Below, piece after piece: positions 11,262 through 19,733 of a stretch of 64,000 bases of DNA (the stretch's first letter is position 1; the number at the start of each line of letters is the position of its first letter). The position numbers and the translations under genes are program-made. Source of the DNA: Georgenia satyanarayanai (lineage in GTDB: Bacteria; Actinomycetota; Actinomycetes; Actinomycetales; Actinomycetaceae); contig NZ_JAMBNZ010000012.1 in NCBI RefSeq assembly GCF_023715365.1, positions 46,085-110,084 of the forward strand. Reading direction: 5' to 3'. The notes under the pieces are model-generated. The model saw only the letters and a list, made by a program, of their open reading frames with translations, did not search any database and was not told the DNA's origin.

Positions 11262-12827
11262 TCAGTGGCGGCTGCGCAGGTCGAGCTCACGCAGCACCCG
11301 GTCGGCGACCTCGGGATCGACGCCGGGCTCGTTGCGGGCGCGCACGACCTCTTCGCGCGCCACGCGGAAGGCGTCCGCCTGGAGGGCCGTGGCGATCTTG
11401 CGCCGCTTTCGAAACTCCTTGATCCGGTCGTTGTACTCGTGTGGGAGCTCCCCGGCGACGGCGTCGTCGAGGTGCCCGAGAGCCTGCTCGATACGGGCCG
11501 CCGCCTCCTCGGGCAGCTCCCCGGACCGGCTCAGCGCACGCAGGTGCGCCACGGCCGCCCGACTGGCTCGCGCGATGAGCTCACGCTCGGCCCGCTGCTC
11601 GGCCTCGTGGGCACCCTGCACGCCCAGCACCCGCACCAGGGCCGGCAGGGTGAGGGCGGGCAGGACGAGTGTGACGAGGACGACGGCGGCAGCGATGACG
11701 AGGATCTCGGGGCGGGACTCCAGTGGTCCGTCCGCCCCGACGGTGGGGATCGCCAGCGCGAGGGCGAGTGTCGCCAGACCGCGCATCCCGCCCCACGTGA
11801 GGATGAGGGACTCCTGCCAGGTCCGCGGCGCCACCCACGGGTCTTGCGCCCGGCGGTTGAGGAGGAGCAGCAGGAGGAGCCAGGCCGCCCGGACGCCGAC
11901 GACGACGGTGCAGACAAGCGCGGCGTGGCCGACCATGCGGCCCAGCTCCGGACCGGCCTCGGCGACGACCTGGTGCAGCTCGACCCCGATGAGGCCGAAG
12001 GCCACCCCCGTGACGAGGAGCTCGATGACGTCCCAGAACGCGCGCCCGGTCAGCCGGTCCTCGACGTCGTCGCCGCCTCGAGTGCTCGCCGTCTGGACCG
12101 CCGCGACGACGACGGCGACCACCCCGGAGGCGTGCAGCTCCTCGGCGAGGATGTAGACGGCGAAGGGCAGGACGAGAGTGATCGCATTTCGCCCGGCGAC
12201 GTCGGCGACGCGGTCCGACAGCCATCCGCCGGCGGTCGCTGCGGCGAGCCCGAGCCCGACGGCGAGCACGAGTCCCAGGGCGAACTCACCGAGGACGTCG
12301 ATGCCGAAGGGCCGGCCGGTCTGCGTCGAGGCGATGGCCGCGGTGAAGACGACGATGGCGACGGCGTCGTTGAACAGCCCTTCGCTCTGTAGTGTGGTGG
12401 TGAGGCGGCGGGGAATGCCCACGGGTCCGGCGATCGCCTCGACGGCCACCGGGTCGGGAGGGGCGACGGCAGCGCCGATCGCGATCGCGGCGGCGACCGT
12501 GACACCCGGGACGACGGCGAGGACGGTCCCCGCGACGGCGGCGATCGTGATCGTCGTCAGCACGAGGGCCAGCCCGACGACGGCACGCCACCGGCTGCGC
12601 AGCAACGACCAGGAGGTGCGCTGCGCGGTGGCGTAGAGGAGCGGCGGCAGGAAGAGCGGCAGGATGAGGTGGGGGTCGATGGTCACCTCTCGCCAGGCGG
12701 GGACCAGGCCCACGAGCATCGCCATGACCACCATGAGCGCCGGCCAGGGGAGCCGGAGCCGCTCACCGACTCCGACCAGGATGATGGCGCCGAGCATGAG
12801 GACGATGACCAGCACGAGAAGGTCCAT
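11262..12827 (-). CDS. Na+/H+ antiporter, CPA1 family (NhaP type)
   Basis: 521 aa. Sodium/proton antiporter for pH and salt homeostasis. About twelve membrane segments. The family's GAAVAPPDPVAVEAI motif and the later SEGLFNDAVAIVVF motif (transport-site Asp) are clear, as is TWGGMRGLATLALALAIP. A cytosolic C-terminal tail of about 100 residues is rich in charged helices. The ATG at 12827 (MDLLVLVIVLML) is preferred over upstream in-frame starts because TACGCT at 12834-12839 sits 7-12 nt before it, as for a leaderless mRNA. Confidence 0.88.
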   Translation of the reverse strand: MDLLVLVIVLMLGAIILVGVGERLRLPWPALMVVMAMLVGLVPAWREVTIDPHLILPLFLPPLLYATAQRTSWSLLRSRWRAVVGLALVLTTITIAAVAGTVLAVVPGVTVAAAIAIGAAVAPPDPVAVEAIAGPVGIPRRLTTTLQSEGLFNDAVAIVVFTAAIASTQTGRPFGIDVLGEFALGLVLAVGLGLAAATAGGWLSDRVADVAGRNAITLVLPFAVYILAEELHASGVVAVVVAAVQTASTRGGDDVEDRLTGRAFWDVIELLVTGVAFGLIGVELHQVVAEAGPELGRMVGHAALVCTVVVGVRAAWLLLLLLLNRRAQDPWVAPRTWQESLILTWGGMRGLATLALALAIPTVGADGPLESRPEILVIAAAVVLVTLVLPALTLPALVRVLGVQGAHEAEQRAERELIARASRAAVAHLRALSRSGELPEEAAARIEQALGHLDDAVAGELPHEYNDRIKEFRKRRKIATALQADAFRVAREEVVRARNEPGVDPEVADRVLRELDLRSRH

Positions 12828-12990
12828 CGCCACAGCGTAGGGACCACCTGTGCAGTGGCCCCGTCGCGAGTGTGGCCACGAGTACGCAGGAGACACGAGC
12901 CGATGCCTCAATCGTGGTCAACACCTGCCGATACTGCTGGGGACGCCTCCGTGCGCCCCCACCGCCCGCAACCCGGAAGTTCGTCTCTCC

Positions 12991-15057
12991 ATGCCACTGT
13001 CCAGGGCTGTCCGCCCCACCCTCGTCATCACCTCGCTGCTCCTCGCCGGCACGGTCCCCGCCGCGGCCGAGGCCGTCCCGCAGGAGCCGATCACCGTCGT
13101 CGCCCTCACCGCCGCGGACGGCAGCCTCACCGGGCTCGCCGACCAGGGGCTGCAGCCGCTGCAGCACGGTGCGCGTTCCATGCGCACGATGGCTGACACC
13201 GACGACGTCGCCGTCCTCACCGCGCCCATCGCCACCGAGGAGTTCTACGTCGCCGGCGTCACGTGGGACGGCGCCGACTCGCTCCCGCAGGACGCCGCCG
13301 TCTTCATCCGCGTGATGGAGGGCGGGCAGTGGCGGGACTGGGCGCAGCTCGAGGTCGAGAGCGTGGCCGACGAGCAGGGCACCACAGGAGGCACCGAGCC
13401 CTACATCGCCGCGGGCGCGGAGGCGGTCCAGGTCCAGATCACCGGGGACGCCGACCAGCTGCCCGGCAACGTCCGCCTCAGTCTGACTCCGGAGTGGCCG
13501 GGGCAGGAGGAGAGGGTGCTCGAGCAGGACGCCCCGGCGCCTGATCTGCCACCAAGCACCGACCCGCTCGCTCCCGTGCCTGCGGCCGCGCTGCCCTTCC
13601 AGCAGCAGACCGCGCGTGCCTCCGCAGCCCCGGCCACCGAGGCCACCGTGCAGGCCGCCGGCGCCAGCCGGGCCGTGGCAGCAGTGCCGCGCCCCTCGAT
13701 CACCAGCCGCGCCGGCTGGGGAGCGAGTGAGTCGCAGATGACGTGGCGCCCGTCCTACGCAGACCTGCGCGCCACCGTCATCCACCACACGGCCGGGACC
13801 AACAACTACACCCAGGCCCAAAGCGCCAGCATCGTGCGGGGCATCTACAGCTACCACGCCGTCAGCCGTGGGTGGGGCGACATCGGCTACAACTTCCTCA
13901 TCGACAAGTGGGGACGAATCTACGAGGGTCGCAGCGGCTCGCTCGCCTCGCCCACCGGCAAGATGCCCGTCGGTGCGCACGCGGCCCCGTTCAACACCGG
14001 CACCGTGGGTCTGAGCGTCATGGGCGACTACACCAAGGTCGGCGTCCCGGCCGCGGCGATGAACGCCATGGTCGACATCCTCGCCTGGCAGTTCGGGCGC
14101 GCGGGCCTGGACGCGACGGCGAGCTCGGGCCTGGTCTCCCCGGGCACCTACGCCCGCCCCAAGGGCCAGCGTCTGGGCCGGGTCTTCGCCCACCGCGACG
14201 TCTCCGCCACCGCCTGCCCCGGTGACGACATCTACTCCCGCATGGGCTGGCTGGCCCGCGCCACCGAGCAGCGCGTCGGCTCCGCCACCCCGGCTCCAGG
14301 GCCGAACCCGGGGCCGAACCCGGGGTCCACCCCGGGATCCACCCCCGGGTCCACGCCGCCGGCCCCGCCGAAGCCCGTGATCGGCCGGGTGTACCTCAAC
14401 AACGGCTGGGGCAGCGTGGCGGACATCGAGTACGCCTTCGACGGTGCGGGCGCCGAGATCCTCGTCGGCGACTGGGACGGCAACGGCACCGACACCCTGG
14501 GAAGGCGGCGAGGGAGCCGGTTCGACGTGTACAACCAGAACACCGCCGCCGCGCCGCCGTGGACGATCAGCTTCGGCCGGACGGACGACGAAGTGTTCAT
14601 CGGCGACTGGAACGGCGACGGCAAGGACTCCATCGCAGTCCGCCGCGGCACGACCTTCTACGTGAAGAACAAGGTGCTGGGTGGCGAGGCCGACCACGTC
14701 TTCGCCTACGGCAAGGTCGGCGACGAGGTGCTGGTCGGTGACTGGAACGGGGACGGCACGGACACCTTCGCCGTCCGCCGCGAGGGCGTCCTCTACGTGA
14801 AGAACAGCGTCAGCGGCGGACGGGCGGACCAGGAGCTCGTCTACGGACGCCCCGGTGACGTCATGCTCGTGGGGGACTGGAACGGTGACGGCAAGGACAC
14901 CTTCGCCGTCCGTCGCGGGAGCACGTACTACGTCAAGGACCGCATCGCGGGGGGCCCGGCTGATCGCGAGATCCACTACGGACGAGAGAACGACGTCATC
15001 CTCGTCGGCGACTGGAACGGTGACCGGTCCGACACCCTCGGGGTCTATCGCCCCTGA
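12991..15057 (+). CDS. secreted PGRP amidase with C-terminal FG-GAP-like repeats
   Basis: 688 aa. Signal peptide MPLSRAVRPTLVITSLLLAG with an Ala-rich cleavage region, then an N-terminal domain of about 200 residues. The peptidoglycan-recognition/N-acetylmuramoyl-L-alanine amidase domain runs at about 235-425 (SRAGWGAS, TVIHHTAGTNNYT, GDIGYNFLIDKWGRIYEGR, FAHRDVSATACPGD). The zinc-ligand His residues and the partner Cys are kept, so it should cleave the stem peptide from muramic acid. A Pro/Gly/Ser/Thr linker (GPNPGPNPGSTPGSTPGSTPP) leads to about five repeats built on LVGDWNGDGxDTxAVRRG. These resemble FG-GAP/VCBS repeats and may bind calcium or the wall. The start is set by the signal peptide. 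It is convergent with the next gene. Confidence 0.88.
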   Translation: MPLSRAVRPTLVITSLLLAGTVPAAAEAVPQEPITVVALTAADGSLTGLADQGLQPLQHGARSMRTMADTDDVAVLTAPIATEEFYVAGVTWDGADSLPQDAAVFIRVMEGGQWRDWAQLEVESVADEQGTTGGTEPYIAAGAEAVQVQITGDADQLPGNVRLSLTPEWPGQEERVLEQDAPAPDLPPSTDPLAPVPAAALPFQQQTARASAAPATEATVQAAGASRAVAAVPRPSITSRAGWGASESQMTWRPSYADLRATVIHHTAGTNNYTQAQSASIVRGIYSYHAVSRGWGDIGYNFLIDKWGRIYEGRSGSLASPTGKMPVGAHAAPFNTGTVGLSVMGDYTKVGVPAAAMNAMVDILAWQFGRAGLDATASSGLVSPGTYARPKGQRLGRVFAHRDVSATACPGDDIYSRMGWLARATEQRVGSATPAPGPNPGPNPGSTPGSTPGSTPPAPPKPVIGRVYLNNGWGSVADIEYAFDGAGAEILVGDWDGNGTDTLGRRRGSRFDVYNQNTAAAPPWTISFGRTDDEVFIGDWNGDGKDSIAVRRGTTFYVKNKVLGGEADHVFAYGKVGDEVLVGDWNGDGTDTFAVRREGVLYVKNSVSGGRADQELVYGRPGDVMLVGDWNGDGKDTFAVRRGSTYYVKDRIAGGPADREIHYGRENDVILVGDWNGDRSDTLGVYRP
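14430..15054 (+). repeat. five in-gene repeats encoding VGDWNGDG modules
   Basis: Five repeats of about 41-42 codons each carry a [L/I][V/I]GDW[D/N]G[N/D] core followed by D-T/S-x-[A/G]-[V/R]. They are near-identical at the protein level in the middle copies and less so at the ends. The spacing and DxNxDG-like loop suggest blades of a calcium-binding beta-propeller. Confidence 0.75.
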
Positions 15058-15065
15058 CAGGCCCC

Positions 15066-15104
15066 GCGGCCGGCGTGCTCGGCATCCTGGAGCGCGCCGG
15101 CCGC
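15066..15104. terminator. bidirectional hairpin between convergent genes
   Basis: GCGGCCGGCG (15066-15075) and CGCCGGCCGC (15095-15104) are perfect reverse complements around a 19-nt loop. They lie between the stops of the PGRP gene and the alanine symporter gene. There is no T-run, so termination is inferred from position only. Confidence 0.5.
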
Positions 15105-15117
15105 GTCGCACGCCCGG

Positions 15118-16560
15118 TCACCGGGTGAGGACCTCGCCGGCGAAGGGGCTCGGGGAGAAGGCCCGCACCTCCTCGGTGGTGGCGGTGAGCGCCGGGTCGT
15201 TGGCCAGGTAGTTCTTCGTCTCCCGCGCCACGAGCCCGGAGAGGATGACGAGGCCGATGAGGTTGGGGATGGCCATGAGGCCGTTCATGACGTCGGAGAA
15301 GTTCCACACCACCTCGAGGGACACGGTGCAGCCGATGTAGACGACGAGGGAGAAGACCACGCGGTAGGGCATGACGCCGGGGCGCCCGACAAGCCGCTCG
15401 ATGCAGCGCTCCCCGTAGTACGCCCAACCGAGCACGGTCGAGAAGGCGAACATCGCCAGGGCGACCGTCACGATGTAGTGGCCCCAGTCACCGGGCAGGC
15501 CGTGGGAGAAGGCCTCGCCCGTCATCGTGGCCGCGCCGTCCTCACCCGTGTCCCACACCCCGGTCGTCACGATGACCAGGCCCGTGAAGGTGACGACGAC
15601 GATCGTGTCGATGAAGGTCTGCGTCATCGACACGAGCGCCTGGCGCACTGGGTGGGAGGTCTTGGCCGCCGCGGCTGCGATCGCGGCCGAACCCATGCCG
15701 GACTCGTTGGAGAACATGCCGCGGGCGGCGCCCATCTGGACGGCGATGATGATCGTCGAGCCGACGAAGCCTCCGGTGGCGGCCGTGCCGGAGAAGGCGT
15801 CGGTGAAGATGAGGGCGATGGCGGCGGGCAGGTCGGCGACGTTGACGACGAGGATGAACAGCGCACCGAGGACGTAGAAGACGATCATGATCGGCACGAA
15901 GCCGGCCGTGACGCGCCCGATCGACTTGATGCCCCCGACGAGGACGACCAGCGCGAAGACACTGAGCACGACGCCCGTGACCCACGGCGGGACGCCGAAG
16001 GAGCGGTCGAGGTTGCTCGCCACCGAGTTGCCCTGTGTCATGTTGCCGATGCCGAAGGAGGCGATGATGGCTGCGACGGTGAACGCGAGGCCCAGCACCT
16101 TGCCCAGCGGGCCGCGGATGCCGCGCTCCAGGTAGTACTGCGGGCCGCCGGACTTCTCCCCGGCCGCGTCGGTGCGCCGGTAGTAGACGCCCAGGAAGGC
16201 CTCGGTGTACTTCGATGCCATGCCCACCAGGCCGGTGACCCACATCCAGAAGAGCGCCCCGGGACCACCGATCGCGATAGCCGTCGCGACGCCGACGATG
16301 TTGCCTGTCCCGACGGTCGCGGCCAGGGCGGTGGTGAGCGCCTGGAACTGGGAGACGTCACCGTCGTCGGCGCCCACGTCGCGGCGCTTGATGATGCCGA
16401 GGCGGAGTGCGGCGCCGAGCTTGCGGAACTGCAGGCCGCGCAGTCGGATCGAGAGGAAGAGACCGACGCCGAAGAGCAGTGGGATGAGGACGAAGGGCCC
16501 CCACACCACTCCGGAGACCTCGCCGAAGAAGGCGCTGAGGTCGGCGCCGAGCTGGTCCAT
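15118..16560 (-). CDS. sodium:alanine symporter (AGCS family)
   Basis: 480 aa. Imports alanine or glycine with Na+. Family motifs: SQFQALTTALAATVGTGNIVG (about 70-90), GGPGALFWMWVTGLVGMASKYTE, GGPQYYLERG, MFSNESGMGSAAIAAAAAKT, and GWAYYGERCIE near the C-terminus. About eleven membrane helices. GGGGAG lies 5-6 nt before the ATG. It lies downstream of the TSUP gene on the same strand after a 93-nt gap. No specificity beyond the family can be claimed. Confidence 0.92.
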   Translation of the reverse strand: MDQLGADLSAFFGEVSGVVWGPFVLIPLLFGVGLFLSIRLRGLQFRKLGAALRLGIIKRRDVGADDGDVSQFQALTTALAATVGTGNIVGVATAIAIGGPGALFWMWVTGLVGMASKYTEAFLGVYYRRTDAAGEKSGGPQYYLERGIRGPLGKVLGLAFTVAAIIASFGIGNMTQGNSVASNLDRSFGVPPWVTGVVLSVFALVVLVGGIKSIGRVTAGFVPIMIVFYVLGALFILVVNVADLPAAIALIFTDAFSGTAATGGFVGSTIIIAVQMGAARGMFSNESGMGSAAIAAAAAKTSHPVRQALVSMTQTFIDTIVVVTFTGLVIVTTGVWDTGEDGAATMTGEAFSHGLPGDWGHYIVTVALAMFAFSTVLGWAYYGERCIERLVGRPGVMPYRVVFSLVVYIGCTVSLEVVWNFSDVMNGLMAIPNLIGLVILSGLVARETKNYLANDPALTATTEEVRAFSPSPFAGEVLTR

Positions 16561-16653
16561 GTGATCTCCCCGGGACGTCGTGCGACAGGTGGCTGGGCGT
16601 CACTGTGCCACGGGTCACAGACATCGGTGGTGAACTTGCCCGGGCGAGTTGCG

Positions 16654-17397
16654 TCAGGTGACGGCGAGGATCCCGCGCACGAGGGTCGCCGTCGCACCGA
16701 GGACGACGACGGCGACGGCGACCCGTCGCGCCGTCGTCGCCGGCACGTGGCGGGCCACCCGGCCCCCGACGAGCACGCCCACCGGCACAGCGGCCACCGC
16801 GGCGACGACGAGCGGCCATCCCGGCAGCCCTCCCGCGGCGGCGCCGGTCACCGTCTTCGTCAGCAGCGAGACGAGGCCCATGGTGAGGAAGATGGGCTGC
16901 AACGTGGCGGCGAAGGCCCGCTGCGGCCAGCTGGTGGCCTGGGCGTAGACGAGGACGGCGGGCCCGCCGACGCCCACCGCGGTGTTGAGGAAGCCGCCGG
17001 TGAGCCCGGCGACGGGCGCGGCGGCGCGGCCGAGGTCGGGCAGCTGCCAGGCCAGCGCCATCGGGGCGAGGGCGATGAGGAGCGCGGCGCCGATGACCAC
17101 CTCCAGCCAGCCGGCGTCCGCGGCGCGGACGAGCAGCGCGGCCGGGATGGAGCCGAGGATGATCGTCGGGGCAATGCGGAGGAAACGCGCCCAGTCGATG
17201 TCGGCGCGCATGACCACGGTGAGGGCGAGCGCGGACACGACCGTCGTGATGTTGGTGAGGACCACCCCGGCCACCGGGCCGATGAGCAGGACGAAGGTGG
17301 GGGAGACGACGAGGCCGGTGCCCATGCCGCTCGTGCGCTGGAGCACCGCGCCGAGCACGACGGCACCCAGCACGGCAGCGAGCACCCAGACCTCCAC
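16654..17397 (-). CDS. TSUP family (TauE/SafE-like) transporter
   Basis: 247 aa, GTG start. Membrane protein with about eight helices in two pseudo-repeats. GMGTGLVVSPTFVLLIGPVAG near the start and the repeat GFLNTAVGVGGPAVLVYAQATSW are typical of sulfite/organosulfonate exporters of the TauE/SafE/TSUP group. The substrate could be sulfite, sulfoacetate or another small anion. It begins 15 nt after the selO stop with a poor ribosome-binding site, so it is probably translated by reinitiation from selO. Confidence 0.8.
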   Translation of the reverse strand: MEVWVLAAVLGAVVLGAVLQRTSGMGTGLVVSPTFVLLIGPVAGVVLTNITTVVSALALTVVMRADIDWARFLRIAPTIILGSIPAALLVRAADAGWLEVVIGAALLIALAPMALAWQLPDLGRAAAPVAGLTGGFLNTAVGVGGPAVLVYAQATSWPQRAFAATLQPIFLTMGLVSLLTKTVTGAAAGGLPGWPLVVAAVAAVPVGVLVGGRVARHVPATTARRVAVAVVVLGATATLVRGILAVT

Positions 17398-17412
17398 GTC
17401 CCGTCCGGGCCG

Positions 17413-18867
17413 TCAGGTGCCGCAGTAGGTGACGAACGGCGTCTCCGGAGGCGCCGGGAGGGTGTAGCGCTCGAGGCCGGGACGCTCCTCGTAAGGGCGG
17501 GTGACGACGTCGAGCAGCTCGCGGACCGGGCCGAGGTCCCCGGCGGTGGCCGCGTCGAGCGCCTCCTCGAGGAGGTGGTTGCGCGGGATGTAGACGGGGT
17601 TGTGGCGCTCCATGAGGGCCGGGTCCGGGTCCACCGCCCGCCACTGCTCGAGCCACCGGGCGAGCCGGGCGTCGAAGCCGGGCAGCTCGCGCACCGCGGC
17701 CGGGTCCCCCTGCGCCGCGGAGGTGAGGGCGCGGAAGAAGGTCGTGTGGTCCGGACGGGCGGCGACGAGGAGCGCGGCGAGGTCGGCGACGAGCCGGTCC
17801 GCGCCGTCGTCGTCCCCTGAGAGCCCGAGCTTGGCCCGCATGCCGGCCGTCCACGCGGCGCTGTACCGGGCGGGGAAGGTGTTGACGAGGTCGGTGAGGA
17901 CGCGGACCGCCTCCTCCTCGTCGGTGTGGACGAGGGGCAGGAGCGCCTCGGCGAGGCGGGCGAGGTTCCACTGCGCGATGACCGGCTGGTTGCCGTAGGC
18001 GTAGCGCCCGCGGGCGTCGATGGAGCTGAAGACGGTGTCCGGGTCGACGGCCTCCATGAAGGCGCACGGCCCGTAGTCGATGGTCTCCCCGGAGATCGTC
18101 ATGTTGTCGGTGTTCATCACGCCGTGGACGAAGCCGACGAGCATCCACCGCGCCACGAGCGAGGCCTGCGAGTCCATGACCGCCTCGAGGAGCGCGAGGT
18201 AGGGGTCGTCCGCCGTGGCGGCGCGAGGGTGGTGGCGGGCGATCGCGTGGTCGGCGAGGCGTCGCAGCAGCTCGAGGTCACCGGTGGCGCGCGCGTACTG
18301 GAAAGTCCCCACGCGCAGGTGACTGGCCGCGATGCGGGCGAGGACCGCCCCGGGCAGCAGTGTCTCGCGCCGCACCGTGGCGCCGGTGGCGACGACGGCG
18401 AGGGAGCGGGTGGTGGGCACGCCCAGCGCGTGCATCGCCTCGCTGACGACGTACTCGCGCAGCATCGGGCCGACGGCGGCCAGACCGTCACCGCCGCGGG
18501 CGAAGGGCGTGGGGCCCGAGCCCTTGAGGTGGAGGTCGCGGACCGCACCGCTCGTGTCGGTGAGCTCGCCGAGGAGCAGGGCACGGCCATCGCCCAGGCG
18601 CGGGGAGTAGGAGCCGAACTGGTGACCTGCGTAGGCCATGGCGACGGGCGTGGCGCCGTCGGGCACGGTGGTGCCGACGAGCAGGCCCATGCCCTCGGGG
18701 GTGCGCAGCTCCTCGGGGTCGAGGCCGAGCTCGCCGGCGAGCGGCTCGTTGAGGAGGAGCAGCGTGGGCGTCGGCACGCCGGCCGCGCGCCACGGGACCA
18801 CGAGCTCGGGGAGCTCGCGGGCGTAGCGGTCACCGAGGACGTGGCTGGTGGGAGCGGTGGTGCTCAT
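17413..18867 (-). CDS. selO: SelO pseudokinase, protein AMPylase (YdiU/UPF0061)
   Basis: 484 aa. SelO has an inverted kinase fold and transfers AMP to Ser/Thr/Tyr of target proteins in the redox stress response. Seen: [20 protein letters not shown] (about 78-97), [17 protein letters not shown] (ATP-binding Lys), [40 protein letters not shown] (catalytic and metal residues N and D) and [15 protein letters not shown]. The C-terminus ends YCGT, keeping the Cys at the position where some homologues carry selenocysteine. TATCGT at 18874-18879 lies 7-12 nt before the ATG, so the mRNA is probably leaderless. Confidence 0.92.
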   Translation of the reverse strand: MSTTAPTSHVLGDRYARELPELVVPWRAAGVPTPTLLLLNEPLAGELGLDPEELRTPEGMGLLVGTTVPDGATPVAMAYAGHQFGSYSPRLGDGRALLLGELTDTSGAVRDLHLKGSGPTPFARGGDGLAAVGPMLREYVVSEAMHALGVPTTRSLAVVATGATVRRETLLPGAVLARIAASHLRVGTFQYARATGDLELLRRLADHAIARHHPRAATADDPYLALLEAVMDSQASLVARWMLVGFVHGVMNTDNMTISGETIDYGPCAFMEAVDPDTVFSSIDARGRYAYGNQPVIAQWNLARLAEALLPLVHTDEEEAVRVLTDLVNTFPARYSAAWTAGMRAKLGLSGDDDGADRLVADLAALLVAARPDHTTFFRALTSAAQGDPAAVRELPGFDARLARWLEQWRAVDPDPALMERHNPVYIPRNHLLEEALDAATAGDLGPVRELLDVVTRPYEERPGLERYTLPAPPETPFVTYCGT

Positions 18868-18917
18868 CGCTTGACGATACGTCGGTGGTCGCGCGGCTGC
18901 TCGGTACGGTTCGTCAC
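18868..18917. promoter_or_regulatory. divergent leaderless promoters of selO and DUF429 gene
   Basis: This 50-bp gap holds a -10 for selO (TATCGT on the minus strand, 18874-18879) and one for the DUF429 gene (TACGGT, 18905-18910). Each ends 6-7 nt before its start codon. No room remains for separate leaders. Confidence 0.65.
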
Positions 18918-19658
18918 GTGCACATCGGCATCGACCTGGCCTGGAACACCCGTCGTCGCACTGGCCTGGCGGCGGTGGACGACGCCGGCGCGCTCGTCGC
19001 GTCCGGCAGTGCGGTGAGCGACGCGGAGATCGACGACTGGCTCGCGGGGCTGCCGGCGCCCGTCGTCACCGTCGCGATCGACGCGCCGCTCGTCGTCGTC
19101 AACGCCACGGGGATGCGCGAGTGCGAGAAGCAGGTGGGCAGGGCCTACGGCCGCTACGACGCGAGCTGCCACGCGAGCAACCGCTCGATCCCGTACTTCG
19201 ACCCGCCGCGCGCGTGGACCCTCGCCGAGCGGCACTGGTGGGCGACCGACCCGGCGCACCGGGGAAGCGTCGAGCGGCCCGCGGCGATCGAGGTGTACCC
19301 GCACGCCGCCATGGTTGGGTTGTTCGGGCTCGGCCGGATTCTTAAGTACAAGCGCGGTCCGGTGCTCGCGCGGCGGGCGGCGCTGGTCGAGCTGCTCGAG
19401 CGGATGGAGGGCATTGCCGTGCTCGGGCCGTCCGGGAACGCCCGGTGGCGCGAGGTCCGGCAGGCGATCGAGGAGGCCACGCGCCCCACGCACCTGGACC
19501 GGGTGGAGGACGAGATCGACGCCGTCATGTGCGCGCACCTCGCCTGGCGCTGGCACCGAGCGCCCCAGTCCCTGCACGTGTTCGGCGACGCGGAGCGCGG
19601 CTACATCGTCGCGCCGCCGCCGCCCAGTCACCCGGCTCGGATGGCGGACGACGGCTGA
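18918..19658 (+). CDS. DUF429 domain protein (RNase H-like fold)
   Basis: 246 aa from GTG 18918, which is chosen because TACGGT sits at -13 to -8 and because the conserved HIGIDLAWN begins there. This opening resembles the first Asp strand of RNase H-like/RuvC folds. Later SVTIAIDAP-type sequence ([11 protein letters not shown], about 51-61), REC-like [12 protein letters not shown] and the C-terminal [16 protein letters not shown] supply further acidic residues. DUF429 proteins are predicted nucleases without a proven role. No neighbour suggests a pathway. Confidence 0.8.
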   Translation: MHIGIDLAWNTRRRTGLAAVDDAGALVASGSAVSDAEIDDWLAGLPAPVVTVAIDAPLVVVNATGMRECEKQVGRAYGRYDASCHASNRSIPYFDPPRAWTLAERHWWATDPAHRGSVERPAAIEVYPHAAMVGLFGLGRILKYKRGPVLARRAALVELLERMEGIAVLGPSGNARWREVRQAIEEATRPTHLDRVEDEIDAVMCAHLAWRWHRAPQSLHVFGDAERGYIVAPPPPSHPARMADDG

Positions 19659-19704
19659 CGCCGAACACGTGGTGACCAGGCTGCCCGTACCGGTCGCGGC
19701 CGGA

Positions 19705-19726
19705 TGTCAGACCCCCTCTGTAACGT
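19705..19726 (+). promoter_or_regulatory. upstream motif and -10 of the DUF222-HNH gene
   Basis: TGTCAGACCCCC (19705-19716) is followed by a -10 hexamer TAACGT (19721-19726), which ends 7 nt before ATG 19734. The TGTCAGACCCC-like box resembles a motif I recall upstream of 13E12/DUF222 genes in other actinobacteria; this recollection is unverified. Confidence 0.45.
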
Positions 19727-19733
19727 CGATCAC

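Noticed and set aside
15478..17820. 780-codon open frame antisense to the alanine symporter, TSUP and selO genes
   Set aside because: It spans three real genes on the other strand and has extreme Asp/Gly/Arg composition; a GC artefact.
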